From positions 1 to 7,537 of the forward strand of contig JAAXJP010000231.1 in the NCBI GenBank assembly GCA_012269805.1: a stretch of 7,537 nt of DNA. Direction: 5' to 3'. Of the stretch, positions 1-6,328 are shown piece after piece. The notes beneath the pieces were generated by a model, which had not been told where the DNA came from, made no database searches, and saw nothing but the letters and a program-made list of their open reading frames with translations. The DNA comes from Rubrivirga sp. Lineage in GTDB: Bacteria; Bacteroidota; Rhodothermia; Rhodothermales; Rubricoccaceae. A program made the position numbers and the translations under genes. Numbering within the stretch: the first letter of the stretch is position 1; the number at the start of each line of letters is the position of its first letter.

Positions 1-483
1 GAGCTCGACGTCGAGCACGCGCGGGGCCTCGACGCGGAGCGGATAGGTCACGCCCCCGGCGGTCCCCTGGACCTCGCCGACGCGGACCCGCGACAGCGCG
101 GGCACGTCGACGTCGACGGTGGTCACCCGGCCCGCCCCGCCGGTCTCCTCGACCCGGACCTCGACCGTCGCCCCCGGCGTGGGCGTGTAGTCGGCGACGA
201 AGACGTGGCCAACGGACCCGTCGCGGTACGCGACGACGGAGTCGCGCCACGCTGCCGCCCGGCCGGTCCCCCGCTCGACCGACGTCACGCGGGCGCCGAG
301 CGCCCGGGCCGTGTCGGCGTCGATCGTGCCGTAGATCGGGGCGACGCGGAGGGCCTGCCGGTCGGCCGTGGGGTCGAGGTAGCCGTAGAGCGAGAACGCC
401 TGGGCCGTCCCGAGCGTCGGGTCCACCTCCTCCGAGCACGCGCCGAGCGCGAGGAGGGAGAGGAGGAGGACCCGGCACGACAT
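1..483 (-). CDS. Third tandem DUF4249-like lipoprotein, N-terminal part (runs off window edge)
   Basis: An open minus-strand frame starts with ATG at 483 and stays open for 161 codons to base 1, so the gene is cut by the window edge, not broken. Residues 1-16 are a lipoprotein signal with a short hydrophobic core and lipobox LGAC, which makes C16 the lipidated cysteine, followed by SEE. The mature start carries the signature of the two complete neighbours: VDPT-GT-QAFSLYGYLDPTA, then ARVTS-ERGTG, YRDGSVGHVFVADYTPTPG and VTTVDVDVP. Over the 113 residues from the Cys to VDVP I count 88 identities with the copy at 2234-3949, ungapped. Beyond that point only scattered identity remains (YPLRV, PRVL). 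The start lies 3 nt after the stop of the upstream copy, so the two are almost certainly co-transcribed. Likely a surface or periplasm-facing outer-membrane lipoprotein partnered with the receptor at 3950-6217. Whether it also has the C-terminal LTD domains cannot be seen here. Confidence 0.9.
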   Translation of the reverse strand, partial: MSCRVLLLSLLALGACSEEVDPTLGTAQAFSLYGYLDPTADRQALRVAPIYGTIDADTARALGARVTSVERGTGRAAAWRDSVVAYRDGSVGHVFVADYTPTPGATVEVRVEETGGAGRVTTVDVDVPALSRVRVGEVQGTAGGVTYPLRVEAPRVLDVEL

Positions 484-486
484 GGA

Positions 487-2142
487 CTACAGCCCGAACC
501 GGGCGGCGGCGTTCGGCGCCCCGCGGGTGGGGAGGAGGCCCTCCGTCCAGGCCCCGTCGGGACCGTCGGGGAGGTAGCCGAGCGACCGGCCCGGCGCCTG
601 CGGCCCGTACGTCCGGGCATCGACGACGCGGTAGCCCGTCGGGACGTCCGCCAGCTTCGGATTCCCGTACTGCACGAGGAGGTAGACGGTCCCCCCGGTC
701 GGGTCGAGCACGAGCGCGTCGTTCTCCGTCGCCACGAGGAAGTCCCCCCCCGCCCCCGTCGCGTTGGCCCCGCCGAAGGCGAGGTCCCGGGGCGACGTCG
801 CGAGGCGCGCGCTCCCGAACAGGTCGTACGTCGGGAGGACTTCGACGAAGGGCTGGTCGCCGGGCGAGATCTCGTTGATGACGCCCGGGACGAACGCCGG
901 CCGGTTCGGCCCGCCGGGGGTCGGGACGACCGGCCCGCGGAAGATGTCGGGCCCGTTCTGCGGGAGCGGGAACGAGAGGCCGTCGGGGTACGACCCCCAC
1001 GCCTCGACGCCCTCCTCGACGAAGATCCGAGAGACCAGCCGGCCGGACGAGCTGAGGAGCGAGACGGTGGCCGCCTCGGTGGCCTCGAACGGGCCGTCGA
1101 CCACGAGAAAGGCGCCGCTCGCGAGGAGCGTCGGGTTGGGGAGCCGGATGCCGTCCTCCGGCGCCCCGGCCGTCACGATGTAGCCGCCGAGGTTGATCGG
1201 CTCGAGCGTCGGGTTGTAGAGCTCGGCGAAGCTGTTGCCCACCTCGTTGACCGCCACGAGGCTGGCGGGGTCGCCGGGGGTCGCGAAGCCAGCCCGGGCC
1301 TGCGTGCTGGGCGAGGGGAGCCAGCGGACGGGCGCCTCGTAGCCGGCCCCGACGAAGCCGAACCCGCCGGCCACGTTCGTGAACGACCCCGGCTCGATGA
1401 TCGCGTTGAGGTCGAACCCGCCCGGCGGGACGTCCCACGCCGCGTTCGTCACGAACGGGGCGAACTCGGCCTCGAGCAGCGTCAGCCCGACACCGTACAG
1501 GTTGACCGACTGGAGGTAGTCCTGGACGGCGAGGAGGAACGGCACCACGACGACCCAGTCGGTCCCCTCCTGCCGGATGTCGTACCCGTCGACCGGGACC
1601 ACGAGCGTGCTCGTGTCGGCGGGCGCCGACGGGAGGCCCGTGACGAAGAGGCGGAGCGTCCCGCCGATGACGCGGGGCACGCCGCGGACCGTCACCGGGT
1701 AGTTCGTCCGAGCGTCGACGTTGAACGGCTCGCCGATCTCCGAGCGCGCCAGCGGCGGCACGTCGACCTCGACCGTCGCCGTCCGCCCGTCGCTCGCGGC
1801 GACGTCGACCGTGACGCGCCCCCCCGGCGTCGGCGTGTAGTCGGCGACGAAGACGTGGCCGCGCGTCCCGTCGCGGTACGTCACGAGCGAGTCGCGCCAC
1901 GTCACGGTCTCGCCGCTCCCGGCCTCCGTCGACGTCACGACGGCGTCGAGCACGTCGGGGTCCGCCGCGTCGATCGTCGCCCCGATGGGGACCACCCGGA
2001 TCGCCTGGTGGTCGGAGGCGGGGTCGAGGTAGCCGTAGAGCGAGAAGACCTGGCTGGTCCCGACCGTCGGGTCGACGGCGTCCGAGCAGCCCGTAAAGGG
2101 GACGGCCGCGACGGCGAGGGAGAGAAAGAGGAGGCGGCGCAT
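487..2142 (-). CDS. DUF4249-like lipoprotein with two C-terminal lamin-tail-like domains (copy 2)
   Basis: 551 residues, ATG at 2142, TAG at 487-489. Residues 1-19 form a lipoprotein signal with lipobox FTGC; C19 is the acylation site and is followed by SDAVDP. Residues ~20-290 look DUF4249-like: an N-terminal beta-rich segment (FSLYGYLDP, GHVFVADYTPTPG) and a closing segment of the TNVAGGFGFVGAGYEAPVRW type, resembling the family's 'N--GGxGxFG' ending. DUF4249 proteins are lipoproteins commonly encoded next to TonB-dependent receptors in Bacteroidota; their function is unknown. Residues ~295-413 match a lamin tail domain (LTD): VAVNEVGNSFAELYNPT, GGYIVT, GAFLVVDG, AWGSYPDG, TPGGPN. Residues ~417-544 look like a second, more divergent LTD: VINEI, FVEV, GRSLGYLPDG, TRGAPN. 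This makes the protein longer than a plain DUF4249 protein. It is clearly paralogous to the gene at 2234-3949 along its whole length. It sits 91 bp after that gene and 3 nt before the next copy. The DUF4249 name is from memory of family features (moderate confidence); lipoprotein and LTD calls are firmer. Confidence 0.88.
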   Translation of the reverse strand: MRRLLFLSLAVAAVPFTGCSDAVDPTVGTSQVFSLYGYLDPASDHQAIRVVPIGATIDAADPDVLDAVVTSTEAGSGETVTWRDSLVTYRDGTRGHVFVADYTPTPGGRVTVDVAASDGRTATVEVDVPPLARSEIGEPFNVDARTNYPVTVRGVPRVIGGTLRLFVTGLPSAPADTSTLVVPVDGYDIRQEGTDWVVVVPFLLAVQDYLQSVNLYGVGLTLLEAEFAPFVTNAAWDVPPGGFDLNAIIEPGSFTNVAGGFGFVGAGYEAPVRWLPSPSTQARAGFATPGDPASLVAVNEVGNSFAELYNPTLEPINLGGYIVTAGAPEDGIRLPNPTLLASGAFLVVDGPFEATEAATVSLLSSSGRLVSRIFVEEGVEAWGSYPDGLSFPLPQNGPDIFRGPVVPTPGGPNRPAFVPGVINEISPGDQPFVEVLPTYDLFGSARLATSPRDLAFGGANATGAGGDFLVATENDALVLDPTGGTVYLLVQYGNPKLADVPTGYRVVDARTYGPQAPGRSLGYLPDGPDGAWTEGLLPTRGAPNAAARFGL

Positions 2143-2159
2143 GAGCGGACGCGTCTAGA

Positions 2160-2180
2160 GGGGGGCAGGGAGGGGGCGGG
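2160..2180 (+). other. G-quadruplex-forming motif in the gap before lipoprotein copy 2
   Basis: The plus strand carries four guanine runs of 6, 3, 5 and 3 bases separated by CA, A and C, so all loops are 1-2 nt. This satisfies the G3+N1-7 quadruplex rule with very short loops, a type known to be stable. It lies in the 91-bp gap between copies 1 and 2, 18 bp upstream of the copy 2 start codon. Because the genes are on the minus strand, the G-rich strand is the template and the mRNA leader would be C-rich. It could slow RNA polymerase and lower expression of copies 2 and 3 relative to copy 1. In so GC-rich a genome it may also be chance. The rest of the gap (2143-2233) shows no promoter or terminator I can support. 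Confidence 0.5.
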
Positions 2181-2233
2181 ACGCTAGGCGGCGCCGTCGG
2201 GCGCGCGTCGAACGGTGCAGCGGGTCGGTCCGG

Positions 2234-3949
2234 CTAAAGCCCGAGGCGGGCGGCGGCGTTTGGGGCCCCGCGTGTCGGGAGGAGACCCTCCGTCCAGTGG
2301 AGGTCGGGCTCGCGGGGGTTCGCCAGCCCGTCGGGGAGGTAGCCGACGGACCGCCCGGGCGCCTGCGGGCCGTACGCGCGGTAGTCGACGACGCGCCTCG
2401 GCCGCGGCTGCCCCGGATCGGGGCGGGGGCCGTAGGAGGCGATCAGGTACACGACGCCCTCGACCTGGCCCAGGGCGAGCCCGTCGCCTTCCTCGGCGAC
2501 GAAGAAGGGGGTGTCGGCGACGGGCTCGGCAGGCTGGCCTCTAAGGACGTCGCGCGGGGCGGAGAACAGGCTCCCACTCTCGAACCAGGGGTGGGCCCGG
2601 ACCACCTCGACCCACCCACCGTCGCCCTCGGTCGAGAGCTCGTTGATGACGGCGGGCACGAACGACGGCCGGTTCGGGCGGCCTGGCGTGTTGAGAAGCG
2701 GGCCGTGGAACAGGTCTCGGCCGGGGTCATCGGGGCCCGAACCCCGGAGGGGGTACGACAGCCCGTCGGGGTACGACCCCCACGACTCGCCGCCGAAGTC
2801 GATGCCTGCGTGGGGGGGCTCGATGTACATCCGAGCCACCTGCCGGCCGGACGGCGAGAGCAGCTTGACTTCGGTCTCCGGCGTCGGTGCGAACGGGCCG
2901 TCGACGACGAGGAATCCGCCGGGCTCGATCGTGGTCCCGAGCGGGAACCGGACTCCGTCCGCTGGCGCGTCCGCCGTCACGACGTAGCCGCTGAGCGTGA
3001 CCGGCTCGAGCGTCGGGTTGTAGAGCTCGGCGAACCCGTCGCCGACCTCGTTGACGGCGATGAACCCCGCCGGGTCGTTCTCGATGGCGAAGCCAGCCCG
3101 GTGCTGCGTCCCCGGCGAGGGGAGCCAGCGGACGGGCGCCTCGAACCCCGACCCGACAAAGCCGAACCCCCCCGTCACGTTGGAGAAGGTGCCGGGCTCG
3201 ACGACGGCCTCCTCGTCGAGCCCGCCCGGCGGCACGTCCCACGACGCGCTCGTCACGAACGGGGCGAACTCGGCCTCGAGAAGGGTCAGCCCGCGCTGGT
3301 AGAGCCCGTTCGTCTGGAGGTAGTCGCGCGTGGCGGCGAGGAAGGGGACCATCGCCACCCACTGTCCCGCTTCCTCGCGGATGGCCAGCTGGCCCGGCTC
3401 GAACGGCACCACGAGGCGGGTCGTGTCGGTCGGCGCGGAGGGGGCGCCGGTCACGTAGAGCCGGAGCGTCCCGCCGATCACGCGGGGCACGCCGCGGACG
3501 GTCACGGGGTAGGTCGTGTCGACGACGCCCGCCAGCGGCTCGCCGATCTCCGACCGCGCGAGGAAGGGCACGTCGACCTCGACGGTCGTCACGCGCCGCT
3601 CCCCGTCGGTCTCCTCGACCCGGACCTCGACCCGCTCCCCCGGCGTCGGCGTGTAGTCGGCGACGAAGACGTGGCCGACCGAGCCGTCGCGGTAGGTCAC
3701 GACGGAGTCGTGCCAGGCGACGGTCTTGCCGGTCCCCCGCTCCGTCGACGTCACGCGGGCCGCGAGCGTCCGGCTCGTGTCGGCGCCGATCGAGCCGAGG
3801 ATCGGCGCGACGCGGATCGCCTGGTGGCTGGCGGTCGGGTCGAGGTAGCCGTAGAGCGAGAACGCCTGGGGCGTCCCGACCGTCGGGTCGACGGCGTCGG
3901 AGCACGCCGCGAGCGCGACGAGTCCCACGAGGGCGAGGAGGCGCGGCAT
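2234..3949 (-). CDS. DUF4249-like lipoprotein with two C-terminal lamin-tail-like domains (copy 1)
   Basis: 571 residues. The ATG at 3949 directly abuts the TAG of the receptor gene (3950-3952) with no spacer, implying translational coupling and a stoichiometric partnership. Residues 1-16 are a lipoprotein signal (lipobox LAAC, C16, then SDAVDP). Residues ~17-290 are the DUF4249-like region, closing with FSNVTGGFGFVGSGFEAPVRW. LTD 1 spans ~297-426: IAVNEVGDGFAELYNPT, LSGYVVT, PLGTTIEPGGFLVVDGPF, SWGSYPDG and NTPGRPN, a near-textbook bacterial LTD pattern. A second LTD-like unit spans ~432-564: AVINEL, WVEVV, PGRSVGYLPDG, TRGAPN. The protein ends AARLGL. No enzymatic motif is visible. By analogy with SusD or other TonB-receptor-associated lipoproteins it probably sits on the outer membrane and helps capture or gate ligand for the receptor; this is inference. 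LTDs in bacteria occur mainly in exported or surface proteins, so a binding or adhesion role is also possible. Confidence 0.9.
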   Translation of the reverse strand: MPRLLALVGLVALAACSDAVDPTVGTPQAFSLYGYLDPTASHQAIRVAPILGSIGADTSRTLAARVTSTERGTGKTVAWHDSVVTYRDGSVGHVFVADYTPTPGERVEVRVEETDGERRVTTVEVDVPFLARSEIGEPLAGVVDTTYPVTVRGVPRVIGGTLRLYVTGAPSAPTDTTRLVVPFEPGQLAIREEAGQWVAMVPFLAATRDYLQTNGLYQRGLTLLEAEFAPFVTSASWDVPPGGLDEEAVVEPGTFSNVTGGFGFVGSGFEAPVRWLPSPGTQHRAGFAIENDPAGFIAVNEVGDGFAELYNPTLEPVTLSGYVVTADAPADGVRFPLGTTIEPGGFLVVDGPFAPTPETEVKLLSPSGRQVARMYIEPPHAGIDFGGESWGSYPDGLSYPLRGSGPDDPGRDLFHGPLLNTPGRPNRPSFVPAVINELSTEGDGGWVEVVRAHPWFESGSLFSAPRDVLRGQPAEPVADTPFFVAEEGDGLALGQVEGVVYLIASYGPRPDPGQPRPRRVVDYRAYGPQAPGRSVGYLPDGLANPREPDLHWTEGLLPTRGAPNAAARLGL

Positions 3950-6217
3950 CTAGTCGTTGACGGCGAGCTTGAGACCGAACGACGGGATGAGCGGGAGCTG
4001 GTCCACGCGCCGGAGCGTGAACGTGTCGTAGTAGAACACGTTGGCCCGGTCGTAGGCGTTGATGAGGGCGACCTGGGCCGTGAGGTCGAGGCCCGGAGAG
4101 AGCCGGAACGTCCGGTCGGCCGAGAGGTCGAGGCGGTGGAAGGTGGGGAGGCGCCCGTTGTAGGGCCGCTCGTAGATCACGCGGCGCGTGCCGGGCGTCT
4201 CGAACACGTCCGGCGGCGAGTTCGGAGAGATGAACCGGTCGAACCCCAGGGCCCGCGTGAACGGGAGGCCCGAGCCGAACTGGAACCGGGCCGAGAGGTC
4301 GACGCCGGCGAGGGTCGTCGAGACGAGCGCGTTGAGCTGGTGGCGGCGGTCGTGCGGCGGGTTGAAGCGGAGGGTCTCGGTCCCGTACCACAGCTCGAGG
4401 TTCGGGCCCTGCGCGTCGTACGTCACCTCCGAGAGGCCGTAGCTGAGGTAGGCGTAGGCGTTCCGGGCGCGGACCTCGACGCGCGTGTCGAGGCCGTAGA
4501 CCTCGCCGGTGGCGGGCTGGGTGCCGGTCGAGAACCGCGGGAAGGCGGTCCACTCGGCGACCTGGAGGTTGTCGAGGAACTTGACGTAGCCCTCGGCCAC
4601 GAACTCGAGCCACGGCGTCGGCGTCACGCGGTAGCCCACGATCCCGTGCCACGCCGACGGGACCTCGCCCGCGCGGGCCCGCGTCCACGCCGTGAACACG
4701 TTGGCCACGTCGCGGCGGTCGTTGACCCCGATGACCTCCTGGTGGTAGAGCCCGCCGGCCGCCGAGATCTCGTGGACGCCACCCTGGTACACGGCGCGTG
4801 CGCGCGGCTCGAGGTACGTCCGCCCGTCGTTGGGGTAGCTCTGGATGCGGAGGCCGCCCTGGAGCGAGAGCCCGCCCAGCCGGAGCTCGGGCTCGAAGTA
4901 GGCGCCGGCCTCGGTAAAGAACTCCCGGAGGTTGTCGCCGCCGACCAGCCGGAGGTCGCTCGTCAGCCGGTTCGTGCGGACGAACACGCCCGTGTGGAGG
5001 TCGACCGAGGGGAGGTAGAACGTGAGGTTCGTCTCAGCGTTGAGCCGGCCGATCGACGAGGCCCGAAGCGGGACGTTCCGGAGCGTGTCGAGGCCCTGGT
5101 CGCTCTCCAACTGGGACACGTTGACGAGGATCTCGGCGCGGAGCGCCGACACGTTCGGGAGGTAGAGGAAGCGGAGCCCGGCCGCCGTGTTCCGGTAGCC
5201 GACCTCCTCCGGCACGCTGCCGCCGACGTCCTCGCCGATCGTCCCCCGGTCGAACGTGTGGATGCCCTGGACGGAGAGTTGGGCGTTCGGCGTGAGGACG
5301 CCGTGGACCTTCGCGAACACGTCGCCGAAGTCGTACGGGAGGTCTTGTTCGACGATCCGCGAGGCGCCCTCCTCGACCACGCTCTTCCGCCCCGAGACGA
5401 CGAACGAGGCGGCCCCAGGGATGAGCGGCCCCTCGACGCGAGCCGCGCTCACAAACGGGGCCACCGAGGCCGCCGTCGCGAACGCGCGCTTGTTGCCGTT
5501 GCGGGTCTGGATGTCGAGGACCGACGAGACCTGCCCCCCAAACCGGGCCGGGTAGCCGCCGGCGTACAGGTCGGCCCCGGCGAGGATGTCGCTCGGGAAC
5601 GCCGAGTAGAAGCCGAGCACGTGGAACGGCTGGTACAGGGCCATCCCGTCGAGGAGCACGAGGTTCTGGCTCGGCTCGCCGCCACGGACGAACAGCTGGC
5701 CGCCGCGGTCGCCCGTCGTGACCACGCCGGGCGAGGTCGTGAGGTAGCTCACGAGGTCGCCCGAGACGTCGGGCGCCGGGACGATGTCGATGTCCTTCGG
5801 GTCGATGGCCTGGACGCCGGCCGTCACGCGGGCCCCGCCCGCCGACCGCTCGCTCTCGACGACGACCTCGAGGCCGCCCGTCTCGATGGGGAGGGCCACG
5901 TCGTACGACCGGAGCGGGCCGGCCTCGATCGTTACCAACTCCGACTGCGTTTCGTAGCCGACGTAGCTCACGCGGACGACGTACTCCCCGACGTCGAGCC
6001 GCGGGATGACGTACAGCCCGTCGATGTCGGTCGCGGAGCCGCGCGGGTCGCCCTGCGGGTTGCCCTCGCCGTCGAGGGGTTGGGCGAGGACCGTGGCCCC
6101 GATGAGCGGCTGGCCGTCGTCGGCGCCGGTGACGAACCCTCGGAGGCCGCCGGTCTGGGCGAGGGCCGAACCGGCGACGACGAGCGAGACGAGGAGGGCG
6201 AGAAGCGAACGGGGCAT
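3950..6217 (-). CDS. TonB-dependent outer-membrane receptor with carboxypeptidase-regulatory-like N-terminal domain
   Basis: 755 residues. The start was chosen at ATG 6217 because it opens a clear signal peptide (MPRSLLALLVSLVVAGSALA, cut before Q21); the same frame stays open upstream but only as shadow sequence inside the neighbouring gene. Residues ~24-110 are a CarboxypepD_reg-like beta-sandwich (GFVTGADDGQPLIGATV, TDIDGLYVIPRLDVGEYVVRVSYVGYET). GLEVVVESER at 115-124 occupies the usual Ton-box position. The plug follows at ~125-240, with LFVRGGEPSQNLVLLDGM (175-192) and the YPARFGGQVSSVLDIQTRNG segment. The rest is a 22-strand-type barrel with typical late motifs: NPPHDRRHQLN, FQFGSGLPFT, LPTFHRLDLSADRTF, INAYDRANVFYYD, IPSFGLKL. 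It imports a ligand across the outer membrane using TonB-ExbBD energy; the substrate is not evident. At ~755 residues it is shorter than SusC proteins (~1000), has no STN signalling domain, and is followed by DUF4249-like lipoproteins, not SusD. It ends LKLAVND, without the usual terminal aromatic residue. Confidence 0.95.
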   Translation of the reverse strand: MPRSLLALLVSLVVAGSALAQTGGLRGFVTGADDGQPLIGATVLAQPLDGEGNPQGDPRGSATDIDGLYVIPRLDVGEYVVRVSYVGYETQSELVTIEAGPLRSYDVALPIETGGLEVVVESERSAGGARVTAGVQAIDPKDIDIVPAPDVSGDLVSYLTTSPGVVTTGDRGGQLFVRGGEPSQNLVLLDGMALYQPFHVLGFYSAFPSDILAGADLYAGGYPARFGGQVSSVLDIQTRNGNKRAFATAASVAPFVSAARVEGPLIPGAASFVVSGRKSVVEEGASRIVEQDLPYDFGDVFAKVHGVLTPNAQLSVQGIHTFDRGTIGEDVGGSVPEEVGYRNTAAGLRFLYLPNVSALRAEILVNVSQLESDQGLDTLRNVPLRASSIGRLNAETNLTFYLPSVDLHTGVFVRTNRLTSDLRLVGGDNLREFFTEAGAYFEPELRLGGLSLQGGLRIQSYPNDGRTYLEPRARAVYQGGVHEISAAGGLYHQEVIGVNDRRDVANVFTAWTRARAGEVPSAWHGIVGYRVTPTPWLEFVAEGYVKFLDNLQVAEWTAFPRFSTGTQPATGEVYGLDTRVEVRARNAYAYLSYGLSEVTYDAQGPNLELWYGTETLRFNPPHDRRHQLNALVSTTLAGVDLSARFQFGSGLPFTRALGFDRFISPNSPPDVFETPGTRRVIYERPYNGRLPTFHRLDLSADRTFRLSPGLDLTAQVALINAYDRANVFYYDTFTLRRVDQLPLIPSFGLKLAVND

Positions 6218-6297
6218 TCGACGGGGCAAGAGGTGCAGCGCGGAAGCTACCCGCGCCGCCCACCCCTTGACAGGCGAGACTGCGTGCCCTGCTAACC

Positions 6298-6328
6298 CGA
6301 TAATAGTTAGGTCACAACGGCGGAAATC
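6298..6328 (-). promoter_or_regulatory. Possible promoter for the receptor-lipoprotein operon
   Basis: In an otherwise GC-rich region, the end of the GlmU-like gene and the start of the gap form an AT-rich island. Read on the minus strand it contains TATTATCG (6305-6298). This fits 5 of 6 bases of a TATAAT -10 box and 4 of 6 fixed positions of the Bacteroidota TAnnTTTG element. GATTTC lies 17 nt upstream (6328-6323) as a weak -35/-33 candidate. Transcription would start near 6290, giving a leader of about 70 nt before the receptor ATG at 6217. The upstream element is poor, so this is only a candidate. The rest of the 89-bp gap shows no Shine-Dalgarno sequence before the ATG (usual in Bacteroidota) and no stem-loop with a U tract. 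Confidence 0.25.

Larger units (their letters stand above)
1..3949 (-). repeat. Tandem array of three paralogous lipoprotein genes
   Basis: Three head-to-tail units (3949-2234, 2142-487 and 483 to the window edge) encode homologous lipoproteins and share perfect DNA blocks. A 29-bp identical block occurs in all three, at 182-210, 1832-1860 and 3648-3676, encoding the GHVFVADYTPTP region. Copies 1 and 2 also share a 33-bp perfect block (1198-1230 and 3002-3034, LTD core FAELYNPTLEP) and a 30-bp block (1310-1339 and 3114-3143, before LTD 1). Protein identity is high enough that the array must come from duplication. The perfect blocks could act as substrates for recombination between copies. Confidence 0.85.

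Noticed and set aside
205..2187. A 660-codon open frame on the plus strand
   Set aside because: Antisense shadow of lipoprotein copies 2 and 3 in the same codon register, with the same Arg-rich composition and no recognisable motif.
2191..2204. Small inverted repeat (GCGCC-gtcg-GGCGC) in the gap between copies 1 and 2, as a terminator
   Set aside because: The stem is only 5 bp and is not followed by a T tract on the minus strand. Such stems are expected by chance at this GC content.
3950..6217. Reading the receptor as a SusC protein of a polysaccharide utilisation locus
   Set aside because: It is too short for SusC, there is no SusD homologue, glycoside hydrolase or hybrid regulator in the window, and the partner lipoproteins are DUF4249-like.
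2297..6295. A 1332-codon open frame on the plus strand opposite the receptor and lipoprotein copy 1
   Set aside because: It lies codon-on-codon antisense to two well-recognised genes that share the same register, so it stays open simply because those genes use no TTA, CTA or TCA codons. Its product is an Arg/Val/Asp/Glu/Gly-rich low-complexity chain without any domain.
6267..6304. Plus-strand TTGACA (6267-6272) with GATAAT (6299-6304) as a promoter
   Set aside because: The spacing is 26 bp, far from the usual ~17. A promoter there would fire antisense into the GlmU-like gene with no plus-strand gene to serve.
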